Positions 10,516 through 18,600 of a stretch of 64,000 nt of DNA are shown here, in pieces. The translations under genes and the position numbers were made by a program. The notes under the pieces are model-generated. The model did not search any database and was not told the DNA's origin. It was given only the letters and a program-made list of their open reading frames with translations. The stretch spans positions 186,001-250,000 of the forward strand of contig NZ_JAMBPP010000005.1 in the NCBI RefSeq assembly GCF_023369855.1, given 5' to 3'. Source of the DNA: Actinotalea alkalitolerans. Lineage in GTDB: Bacteria; Actinomycetota; Actinomycetes; Actinomycetales; Cellulomonadaceae. Positions within the stretch are counted from its first letter, which is position 1, and each line of letters starts with the position of its first letter.

Positions 10516-11118
10516 ATGGTCAGGGTTCGCCGAACCCAGGCCGTCGAGGCCCTCCCGAGGCAGGTGTGCGTGGACCGTCCGGCTGTGCCGCAGTCCTCGG
10601 ACGAGCACTGGGCACCAGACCACGTGCTCCTGGCGCGCCGGCCGCTGACCTACGCCGGACAGCTGCTCGTGCTGCGTGAGCACGACGGGCGCCCGATCGA
10701 GTACGCACCCCTGGCAGGCATGGCTGCCGTGGAGGCGCGGTACCCGGTCTGGGCGCTGGGGCCCTTCGGCTACGTCGAGCCCGAGCGTGACCTCCCCCGG
10801 ACACCGGCGGTCTTCGCCCTGCTCCAGTCAGGGGTGGTGCGCTACGTGGGCGCGACCCGCGACGTCGCACGCACCTTCAGCTCGCGGCGCGGGCTGGGCA
10901 CCATCTCCCGGCGGGACTGCCAGCTCTCCCGCCGTGAGGAGCACTGCCGGCTCAACCGGCTCGTCGTGGCCGAGGCCCGTGCGGGGCGCACCGTGGACCT
11001 CTACCTGATGGGTGTGGGCAAGCGTGGACCGGCCTCCGCGCGTGGTCTGGAGCAGGCCGAGCAGATCGCCGCGGAGATCCGCGAGAGCGTCACCGGCTCC
11101 TGGCACCTCCCCCGCTGA
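10516..11118 (+). CDS. GIY-YIG-like protein of unknown function
   Basis: About 200 residues. The segment TPAVFALLQSGVVRYVGATRDVARTF resembles the opening strands of a GIY-YIG nuclease (a GxY-10-YVG-type pattern with the following Arg), and EEHCRLNRLVVAEA resembles the later helix that carries the catalytic Glu. The Tyr of the first half of the signature is replaced, so catalysis is not certain. The N-terminal 90 residues match nothing I know. ATG 10516 is used; GTG at 10570 is a reasonable alternative because TATGGT at 10514 could be a -10 box. Confidence 0.55.
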   Translation: MVRVRRTQAVEALPRQVCVDRPAVPQSSDEHWAPDHVLLARRPLTYAGQLLVLREHDGRPIEYAPLAGMAAVEARYPVWALGPFGYVEPERDLPRTPAVFALLQSGVVRYVGATRDVARTFSSRRGLGTISRRDCQLSRREEHCRLNRLVVAEARAGRTVDLYLMGVGKRGPASARGLEQAEQIAAEIRESVTGSWHLPR

Positions 11119-11143
11119 ACCCTCGGTTTGGCACAATCGTCGG

Positions 11144-11629
11144 ATGTCCCGTCCTGAGCGTCCTGTGACCGTGGTCGCCGCTGCGCTCGTGGACGACCTC
11201 CACGCCCCCCGTCTGCTGCTCGCCGCTCGCCGGCACAAGCCCACCAGGCTCGCGGGTCGGTGGGAGTTCCCCGGCGGCAAGGTCGACCCGGGTGAGACCC
11301 CCGAGCGGGCGCTGCACCGCGAGATCGCCGAGGAGCTCGGTGTGCGGATCGCTCTCGGTGACGAGATCACCGCGCCGGGCGGGGGGCCGTGGCCCATCTC
11401 GTCGAGGTACGTGCTGCGTGTGTGGACCGCGACCGTCCGTGAGGGCCGGCCCCACCCGCTGGTCGAGCACGACGAGCTGCGCTGGCTGGGGCCGGGGGAG
11501 TGGTTCGACGTCGCGTGGCTGGACGCCGACGTCCCGATCGTCGGGGCGCTCCTGGCCGGTCGTCGGTCCCCTGCGGCTGCCCCGCGCGTACCGTCGGAGC
11601 ATGGCCACGAGCCGGACCCGGTCCACTGA
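11144..11629 (+). CDS. NUDIX hydrolase, MutT/8-oxo-dGTPase-like
   Basis: A 161-residue protein with an intact Nudix box at residues 45-67 (GKVDPGETPERALHREIAEELGV). The preceding RHKPTRLAGRWEFPGG is typical of MutT-type enzymes that hydrolyse oxidised dGTP or related nucleotides. DELRWLGPGEWFDVAWLDADVPIV is the usual MutT C-terminal strand pair. ATG 11144 has CACAAT about 6 bases upstream, suggesting a leaderless transcript. The gene end overlaps the start of the fragment at 11601. Confidence 0.88.
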   Translation: MSRPERPVTVVAAALVDDLHAPRLLLAARRHKPTRLAGRWEFPGGKVDPGETPERALHREIAEELGVRIALGDEITAPGGGPWPISSRYVLRVWTATVREGRPHPLVEHDELRWLGPGEWFDVAWLDADVPIVGALLAGRRSPAAAPRVPSEHGHEPDPVH

Positions 11630-11720
11630 GGAGTCCGTCGGCGACGACACCGTCCGACGGCGGACCGGCCGTCCCCGTGACGAGTGGCACTCGCTGCTCG
11701 ACGAGGCCGAGGCCTCGGGC
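11601..11720 (+). pseudogene. fragment resembling the N-terminus of a DUF4287 protein
   Basis: ATG 11601 opens a frame whose first 35-40 residues (ESVGDDTVRRRTGRPRDEW, then HSLLDEAEASG) resemble the start of DUF4287 proteins, which continue with a tryptophan-rich C-terminal half. Here the similarity stops after about residue 37 and the frame runs on as Arg-rich nonsense through the following genes. I read it as a 3'-truncated remnant. GGAG lies just before the ATG. About 90 bases of unassigned DNA follow before the next gene. Confidence 0.35.
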
Positions 11721-11813
11721 TGCGGGCGGGCGACCAGGACGTCGCCGGCACGTGACCGGTGTTGCCGTGCTGCGGTGCCGGGTCCCCGTGCTGCGGGCCG
11801 CGCGCGACGGTCC

Positions 11814-12017
11814 TCAGGGCCCGACGTTGCGGAGCAACCACTCGTGATCGGTGTCGCGGCCCATGGTCGGGTCGGGCACGGCCTCGGCGTCGATCGTGGC
11901 GATCGTCTGCTCGACCGGGACCCGCTCGGGCAGCACCCGGTACCGGTCCGCCGAGGCCGTGGGCCCGGGGTCAGTCGGGAGCCCGGTGACCTCTGTCGAC
12001 CCGATGTCCTCGCTCAT
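11814..12017 (-). CDS. small hypothetical protein
   Basis: A 67-residue acidic protein beginning MSEDIGSTEVTGLPTDPG. The body SADRYRVLPERVPVEQTIAT and DPTMGRDTDHEWLLRNVG has codon use and amino-acid balance of a real gene and resembles short actinobacterial proteins of unknown function. ATG 12017 is chosen over the ATG at 12026. No domain or signal peptide is seen. Confidence 0.55.
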   Translation of the reverse strand: MSEDIGSTEVTGLPTDPGPTASADRYRVLPERVPVEQTIATIDAEAVPDPTMGRDTDHEWLLRNVGP

Positions 12018-12098
12018 GACTGCCACCTCGGCTCGGGCGTCCGCCGGCGGCGTTCGCGTGCGGTCATCATGGCCTTCGCGGCGCCCCGGGGAGAACCC

Positions 12099-12665
12099 TC
12101 AGCCCTGGTCGGCGCCGACCACCGGGCAGCCCGCGAGGTGGTCGTCGACCAGGCCGCAGGCCTGCATGGCCGCGTAGGCGGTGGTCGGGCCGACGAAGCG
12201 GAACCCGACCGACCTGAGCTCACGGGCCAGCGCGCGGGACTCCTCGGTCTGGGCGGGCACCTCGGCGAACGTGGTCGCCCGGGGCCGGCGTACCCGGTCG
12301 GCGGGGGCGTGGGCCCACACCAGGTCGGTGAGCGTACGGCCCTGGGCGTGCAGGTCGAGCACCGCCCGGGCGTTGGCGACGGTGGCCAGGATCTTCGCGC
12401 GGTTCCGCACGATGCCCGCGTCGGCCAGGAGCCGGGCGACGTCGTGGTCCCCGTACTCGGCCACCACGGCCGGCTCGAAGTCCGCGAACGCGGCGCGGAA
12501 GGCGGGTCGTTTGCGCAGGATGGTGATCCAGGCGAGCCCGGACTGGAAGGCTTCGAGGCTGAACCGCTCGTACAGCTCACGGTCCCCGCGCACCTCCAGG
12601 CCCCACTCGGTGTCGTGGTACTCCTCGTAGAGCGGAGTCCCGTCACCGAAGCAGCGGCCGGTCAT
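12099..12665 (-). CDS. tag: DNA-3-methyladenine glycosylase I
   Basis: A 188-residue base-excision repair enzyme that removes 3-methyladenine. The N-terminus RCFGDGTPLYEEYHDTEWG has the zinc-ligand Cys and His and the conserved EWG. LFERF-like FSLEAFQSGLAWITILRKRPAFR and IVRNRAKILATVANARAVL are the helix-hairpin-helix core. The C-terminal DDHLAGC supplies the remaining zinc ligands. Length is normal. ATG 12665 overlaps the stop of the upstream tetR gene by four bases, so the pair is coupled. Confidence 0.95.
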   Translation of the reverse strand: MTGRCFGDGTPLYEEYHDTEWGLEVRGDRELYERFSLEAFQSGLAWITILRKRPAFRAAFADFEPAVVAEYGDHDVARLLADAGIVRNRAKILATVANARAVLDLHAQGRTLTDLVWAHAPADRVRRPRATTFAEVPAQTEESRALARELRSVGFRFVGPTTAYAAMQACGLVDDHLAGCPVVGADQG

Positions 12666-13492
12666 GCGTCGCCCCGTCCGTCCTGCGGTGGACGCTGGGC
12701 CGCGGCCCGGTCGATCAGCGCCGCGATGCCGTCGAGCAGCAGGTCCAGCCCGATGCTGGTGTCGTAGGGCTCGTCCGGGTCGTCGTCGAAGGCGCCGGAC
12801 GCGACGGCCGCGACGACGTGCGGGTGGTCGTCGGCGTCGGCCAGGAGGCGCAGGAGCGTGGCGTAGTCGACCAGTGCCGGGTGCTCGGGCGCGCGCGACC
12901 CGGTGCGTTCCTGGGCTCGCTCCTGGTCGGCGATCGCTGCCAGCACCTGACCCTCGCTGAGCATGTGCAGGGAGAGGGCCCCGACGACCGAGGTCCTCGT
13001 CCCGGGGTCGAGCGGCGTGTCGTCCAGCGCTCTGAGCCCGGCCTCGAGCCAGGCGAGGCTGTGCGGGCCCAGGGGCGGGCTGGCGGTCGCACGGGTGATC
13101 CAGGGGTGCGCGGTGAGGGCGGCGATCTGCGCGTGGGCCCAGCCCTCGAGGGCGACCCGCCACTCGGTTCCGGCTGCGTGCGGCGGCGGTGGCCATCCGA
13201 CGGCGACGTCTGCCATCACCGCGAGCAGCTCGTCCTTGCTCGAGACGTAGCGGTACAGGGCCATCGTGGTCACGCCGAGCGCCGCCGCGACGCGAGCCAT
13301 CGAGACCGCGGCCAGCCCTTCGGCGTCGGCGAGCGCGATCGCCGCGTCCGCGATCCGGTCCAGGGTCAGCCCTGGTCGTGGCCCGCGTCGTCCGGGCGCC
13401 TGGCTGCGCCACAGGACGGCGAGCTCGCGGGGGAGCTCGGCGGTGGTGTCCGGCTCGCTGTCGACGGGCGCGGGCGGGTCGTGCGTGGCCAT
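12662..13492 (-). CDS. TetR-family regulator
   Basis: A 276-residue regulator. The helix-turn-helix is in TLDRIADAAIALADAEGLAA followed by VSMARVAAALGVTTMALYRYV and SSKDELL. The C-terminal ligand domain is of the type found beside drug exporters. ATG 13492 follows GGAGGTGCACG; the frame extends upstream but crosses the palindromes of the promoter region. It is divergent from the drrA/drrB-like exporter, so it probably represses that operon and itself by binding the palindrome at 13516-13536. Confidence 0.9.
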   Translation of the reverse strand: MATHDPPAPVDSEPDTTAELPRELAVLWRSQAPGRRGPRPGLTLDRIADAAIALADAEGLAAVSMARVAAALGVTTMALYRYVSSKDELLAVMADVAVGWPPPPHAAGTEWRVALEGWAHAQIAALTAHPWITRATASPPLGPHSLAWLEAGLRALDDTPLDPGTRTSVVGALSLHMLSEGQVLAAIADQERAQERTGSRAPEHPALVDYATLLRLLADADDHPHVVAAVASGAFDDDPDEPYDTSIGLDLLLDGIAALIDRAAAQRPPQDGRGDA

Positions 13493-13515
13493 CGTGCACC
13501 TCCGTGGGAAGCCTA

Positions 13516-13536
13516 TCTGTCTACGGGGTAGACAGA
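13516..13536. promoter_or_regulatory. palindromic operator candidate for the TetR regulator
   Basis: TCTGTCTAC and GTAGACAGA form perfect 9-base arms around GGG in the 103-base gap between tetR and the ABC exporter. TAGACA at 13529 could be a -35 box of the exporter promoter, so a bound repressor would block it. Confidence 0.65.
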
Positions 13537-13547
13537 ACCGTGGACGG

Positions 13548-13566
13548 CATACACACTGGATGTATG
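13548..13566. promoter_or_regulatory. second inverted repeat CATACA-N7-TGTATG
   Basis: Six-base perfect arms 11 bases after the first palindrome and 30 bases before the exporter ATG. It may be a second operator or overlap the -10 region (TACACA at 13550). Confidence 0.4.
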
Positions 13567-13595
13567 GCGTACACAGAAACAACGTGGGTCGCGCG

Positions 13596-14510
13596 ATGAG
13601 CCCCCGCCCCGAGGCAGCGATCCACGCCACCGACCTGCGGATGTCCTACGGCACCACCAGGGTGCTCGAGGGCATCGACCTCGACGTCCGGCCCGGCGAG
13701 GTCTTCGCGATGCTCGGGCCCAACGGCGCCGGGAAGACCACCACCATCAGCATCCTCACCACCCTGCTCCGCCCGACCCACGGGTCGGCGACCATCGCCG
13801 GGTTCGACGTCGCCCGCGAACCTCGGCGGGTGCGCGAGGTGATCAGCCTGACCGGGCAGTTCGCCGCCGTCGACAGCAAGCTCACCGGCCGCGAGAACCT
13901 GCTGCTGATGGCGAGGCTGCACCACCTGCCTCGACGGAGCGTGCGGGGCCGCGCCGACGAGCTGCTCGAGCGCTTCGACCTCGTGGCAGCTGCCGACCGC
14001 CTGGTCGGGACCTACTCGGGCGGCATGCGGCGCAGGCTCGACCTGGCGATCAGCCTCGTCGCACGGCCCCAGGTGCTCTTCCTCGACGAACCGACCACCG
14101 GCCTGGACCCGCGATCCCGGCAGACCGTGTGGGACCTGGTGCGGGAGGTCGCCGACGACGGGACCACGACCTTCCTGACCACCCAGTACCTCGAGGAAGC
14201 AGACCGGCTCGCCGACCGCATCGCCGTCATCGACGAGGGGCGCGTCGTGGCCGAGGGCACGGCGAGCCAGCTCAAGAGCGGGCTCGGGGAGGCCTTCGTC
14301 GAGCTCGTCCTGGCGGACGCGACGCAGACCAGGATCCCCACCGACGGCAGCATCGAGCACGTCGGCGAGGTGCTGGCGAACATCCGACGCCAGGGTCTGG
14401 ACGTGCAGCGCTGGCAGGTGCGTGAGCCCACGCTCGACGAGGTGTTCCTCGCACTCACCGGCCACCGTGCCGCCCCCACCACCGACGTGATCGCCGGGGC
14501 ACGACGATGA
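13596..14510 (+). CDS. ABC exporter ATP-binding protein, daunorubicin-resistance (DrrA) type
   Basis: A 304-residue ATPase. Walker A is GPNGAGKTT, the signature is YSGGMRRRLDLA, Walker B is VLFLDEPTTGLDP and the switch histidine is replaced by Gln in FLTTQYLEEAD, as in DrrA proteins. The C-terminal 70 residues (REPTLDEVFLALTGH) are the DrrA-type tail. It energises the permease encoded next, for export of a drug or lipid-like compound. ATG 13596 is used; an in-frame ATG at 13560 could serve a leaderless transcript. Regulated by the divergent TetR protein. Confidence 0.9.
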   Translation: MSPRPEAAIHATDLRMSYGTTRVLEGIDLDVRPGEVFAMLGPNGAGKTTTISILTTLLRPTHGSATIAGFDVAREPRRVREVISLTGQFAAVDSKLTGRENLLLMARLHHLPRRSVRGRADELLERFDLVAAADRLVGTYSGGMRRRLDLAISLVARPQVLFLDEPTTGLDPRSRQTVWDLVREVADDGTTTFLTTQYLEEADRLADRIAVIDEGRVVAEGTASQLKSGLGEAFVELVLADATQTRIPTDGSIEHVGEVLANIRRQGLDVQRWQVREPTLDEVFLALTGHRAAPTTDVIAGARR

Positions 14511-15274
14511 GCGCGACGAACCTGGCCCTGCGGGACACCTCCACGATGATCGGGCGCAGCGTCCGACGCAGCACCCGCGAGATCGACACCCTGCTGCTCT
14601 CGATCCTGCTCCCCGTGATGGTCATGGCGTTGTTCGTGTACGTCTTCGGCGGGGCGATCACCCCGGAGGGCGGCTACGTCGACTACGTGGTGCCCGGGGT
14701 GATCCTGCTGTGCGCCGGCTACGGCGCTGCGCAGACCGCGGTGGCGGTGGCCGGTGACATGGCCGAGGGCATCGTCGACCGGTTCCGCACGCTGCCGATC
14801 CTGCCCTCGTCGGTGCTCGTCGGGCACGTCGTGGCGAGCCTGGCGCGCAACACCGTCTCGACCGTGTGCGTCGTGGGAGTGGCCTACGCGGTCGGGTTCC
14901 GGCCGACGGCCGGTTCCCTCGAGTGGCTCGCAGCCGCAGGAGTGGTCCTGCTGTTCGTGCTCGGGTTCTCGTGGCTGTCGGTCTGCGTCGGGCTGGTCGC
15001 CGGCAGCGCCGAGTCGGCGAGCGGGTTCACCTTCTTCGTGCTCTTCCTGCCCTACGTCTCGAGCGCCTTCGTGCCGACCGAGACGATGCCTCGGGCGCTC
15101 CACGCGTTCGCCGAGCACCAGCCGGTCACGCCGGTCATCGAGACCCTGCGCGGCCTGCTGATGGGGACCCCGAACGACGCGGCCTGGCTTGCCGTGGCCT
15201 GGTGCGCAGGTTTGGCGGTGGTCGGTGCGGTCGGGGCCGCGGTCCTCTTCGGCCGGCGGGGACGGGCGCGGTGA
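14507..15274 (+). CDS. ABC-2 type exporter permease, DrrB type
   Basis: A 255-residue membrane protein with six hydrophobic segments, typical of ABC-2 permeases: LLLSILLPVMVMALFVYVFG, then YVVPGVILLCAGYGAAQTAV, then DMAEGIVDRFRTLPILPSSV, the conserved coupling loop. The ATG overlaps the ATPase stop by ATGA. It forms the transmembrane half of the exporter. The substrate is unknown. Confidence 0.9.
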   Translation: MSATNLALRDTSTMIGRSVRRSTREIDTLLLSILLPVMVMALFVYVFGGAITPEGGYVDYVVPGVILLCAGYGAAQTAVAVAGDMAEGIVDRFRTLPILPSSVLVGHVVASLARNTVSTVCVVGVAYAVGFRPTAGSLEWLAAAGVVLLFVLGFSWLSVCVGLVAGSAESASGFTFFVLFLPYVSSAFVPTETMPRALHAFAEHQPVTPVIETLRGLLMGTPNDAAWLAVAWCAGLAVVGAVGAAVLFGRRGRAR

Positions 15275-15340
15275 GCCGTCAGGGCGGGCCCACCGGCAGG
15301 CGCGGTCGGTCGCGGTGCGGACAGGGGTGCGGTGCCCGGC

Positions 15341-15535
15341 TCAGAGGCCGGTTCGACGGCGCAGGGCGAGCTGGGGAGAGGTGCTCTGCGAGGGAGCGGC
15401 GCCGGGGGCGGATGGCTCGACGGGGACGGCCAGCAGGCCTGTGTGGACGGCGCCGAGGACCTCGGGATCCGGTGCGGCGATCGGCGCGCTGAGCGCGGCC
15501 CGGGCCTGGGCGACTTCCGTAGTCGTGTCCGTCAT
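15341..15535 (-). CDS. small hypothetical protein
   Basis: A 64-residue protein beginning MTDTTTEVAQARAALSAP, with alternating Ala/Pro-rich sequence and a basic end (LALRRRTGL). TACATT 12 bases before the ATG could be the -10 box of a leaderless or short-leader transcript. No domain is recognised. Confidence 0.45.
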   Translation of the reverse strand: MTDTTTEVAQARAALSAPIAAPDPEVLGAVHTGLLAVPVEPSAPGAAPSQSTSPQLALRRRTGL

Positions 15536-15609
15536 GGCCCCAAATGTACGGTGCGACCGGGTGCCCGCGGGAGTCCTTGCCGGGACCGGGGTCGTCCGGC
15601 GGGCAGAAA

Positions 15610-18600
15610 TCACCCGTCCAGCGCCGTCCGGATCCGCTTGGCCGAGACCGGGTGCGCCGTCCCGAGCTGCTGGGCGAACAGGCTGACCCGGAGCTCCTCG
15701 AGCATCCAGCGGACCTCGGTCAGCCGGGCCCGGCGCGCGGGGTCGTGCGTACCGGCGCGAGCGGCGGCGAGGGCGGTGTCGTAGGCCTCCTCGAGCTCGT
15801 GCACCTGCCACGCCAGGCCCTCGTCGCGCTGCGGGCTCTCGGCGGCCTTGGCGAGCCGGTGCCGGGCTGCCCGCAGGTAGCGGACCAGGTGGGGCATCCG
15901 GGCGGCGCCCACCTCGAGCACGAACCCGTCGTGGACGAGCCGGACGAGCTGGTCGCGGACGTCGGTCACGGTGTTGAGCAGGGCCATCGTCGCGGAGTCC
16001 CGGACGGCGCCCTCGACCTCACGGGCCGCGGCGAGCACGGCGGCGACGTCGGTGGCCACCCGGTGGGTGCGGTCCTCGAGGGCGTCCCGGACGACCGCCC
16101 GCAGCGCGGTGTAGGTCTGCTCGTCGCGGACCTCTCCCGCGGCGTGCTCGCTGACCAGGGCGTCGACCGCGGCGCGCTGGAGGTCGAGCACCAGGGAGTC
16201 GGTGCTGCGGTACGGGGAGGCGGCGAGGGTCAGCGACTGCGTGCCGGACCAGCGGCTGGTGATCCGGCCCGTGGCCAGGGCGAGCTCGGTCAGCAGCAGC
16301 TCGCGGACCCCCTCGGCGTGCCGGCCGGCCTGGGAGGCGTCGGCCAGCACCCGCAGCGAGACGACGGGCCGCGAGGGCCGGCCCTTGGCAGGTGGGGGTC
16401 CGGGCTCGACCACCAGGGCCGGGTACCCCTGCACGGTCATCCCCCCGACGGCGGTGGTCACCACCAGCGGGATCCGCCCGTCCTCCAGGTCGGTGGGCCA
16501 CCCGGTCAGCCCTTCCTGCTCGAGTGCCGTGCCCGCGTTCGTGGCGGCTGCGGCGACCTGCGGCCCGGGTGCGGGGGTCGCGGCCCGGGCAGCCGAGGAC
16601 CCGGGGCCGACGTCACCCCTCGGCGCGCCCGACAGCACCGCTCCCGCGACCCCTCCCGCCCCGGCCTCACCCGTCTCGCGGACGGCGGCCCGGACGGCGT
16701 CGCGCACCGCCGAGCGGACGGCGTTCTGCGACTGCGCCGCGAGCCGTCGCTGCAGGGCGACCAGGTCGGTGCTCTCGTCGAGCAGCACGCTCGAGGGGCC
16801 GCGTTCCTCGTGCACCCGGAAGGTCATCCGCAGGTGGGCGGGCAGGCGGTCGTCGGCCCACGCGTCCGAGGGCACCTCGACGTCACGCAGCGCGCGGACC
16901 GCGCGGGCGAAGGCGTCGTGGAAGGAGTCGGCCATGTCCGCGGCACGCACGGTGTCCTGCCACCCGGGGAGGTTCGCGCGGATCCAGGCGACGACCTCAC
17001 GGGCGACGTCGGGGGCCGGGACGAGCTGGACGCGCACCGGCTTGGGCAGGCTGCGGACGGTCGCGGTCACGAGCTCCTCGAGCAGGCCGGGCACCAGCCA
17101 GTCGAAGCCCTCGGGGCGCACCCGGTTGAGCACCTGCACGGGGATGTGGACGGTGACGCCGTCGGCCTCCTGCCCGGGCTGGAACTGGTAGGTCAGCGGC
17201 AGCTCGAGGTCGCCCTGGGGCCACGCCGTGGGGAACTGCGAGGGGTCGACGTCCGGGGCGTCCTCGGCCACGAGCATGCCCAGGGTGAAGGTCAGCAGGT
17301 CGGGCTCTCGGCGCCGTGCAGTCTTCCACCAGGTGTCGAAGTGCCGCGCGGAGACCACGTCGGCCGGCAGGCGCTCGTCGTAGAAGGCGAACAGGGCGTC
17401 GTCGTCGACCACCAGGCCACGCCGCCGGGCCCGGTGCTCGATCTGCTCGGCCTCCTCGAGCAGCGCCCGGTTGTCGTGGAAGAAGGCGTGGTGGGTGGTC
17501 CACTCGCCCTGCACCAGGGCGTGCCGGATGAACAGCTCGCGGGCGTGCTCGGGGTCGACCTTGGAGAACAGCACCTTGCGCTGGGCGACGATCGGCACGC
17601 CGTAGAGCAGCACCTTCTCCAGGGCCGTCGCGGCGCCCTGCTTGGTCGACCACGCCGGCTCGGAGTAGCTGCGGCGCACCAGGTGCGGGGCGAGCTCCTC
17701 GGCCCACTCGGGCTGGATGCGCGCCACGTCGCGGGCCCACAGCCGGGAGGTCTCGACCAGCTCACCGGCCATGATCCAGGCCGGTGGTTTCTTCGACAGC
17801 GGCGAGCCCGGGAAGATCGCGAACCGCGCGCCCCGCGCCCCCAGGTACTCGTTGCGCGAGACCTTCTTCATCGGCCGGCCGCCCTTGGCCGACGGCGCTC
17901 CCCGCCCGCCGACCTTGACCTCGGTGACCTCCTGCATGCCCAGGTGGCTGAGCAGGCCCGCGAGCAGGGCCTGGTGGATCCGGTCGGCGTCCCAGCCCAG
18001 ACGCAGGTCCACCTTCTCGGGGGCGCCGTCGCGCACCAGCGCCTCGGCGGCGGCCTCCTCGGCGTTGAGCGCGCGGGCCCCGGGCGCGGACCGCCGCACG
18101 GTGCCCGACGCCGGCCCGCTCGAGACCGTCGCGCGGGCCGAGGGCGGGCGCACCGTGATCCCGAGCGGCTTGGCCATCTCCTTGAGCTGCGCGACGACGT
18201 CCTGCCACTCGCGCAGCCGCAGGTAGTTGAGGTGCTCGGCCCGGCACATGCGGCGGAACGCGCTGCCCGAGAGCTCGCGCTGCTGGTCCTTGATGTGGTG
18301 CCACAGGTTCAGGTACGTCAGGAAGTCCGACGTCGGGTCGGCGAAGCGGGCGTGGGACTGGTCGGCCTGGGCGCGCTGCTCGACCGGGCGCTCGCGGGGG
18401 TCCTGGATGGACAGCGCCGCGGCGATGACCATCACCTCCCGGGCCACGTCCCGGCGCCCGCCCTCGACGATCATCCGGGCCAGCCGGGGGTCCATCGGCA
18501 GCAGCGCGAGCGAGCGGCCGACCTCGGTCAGCCGGGTGCCCTCGGGCCCGGTCTCCAGGGCGCCGAGCTCGGTGAGCAGCTGGACCCCGTCGCGGATCGA

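Noticed and set aside
11292-12767. 491-codon plus-strand frame after the NUDIX gene
   Set aside because: It crosses tag and the small ORF in antisense; only its short stretch at 11601-11720 looks like a gene remnant.
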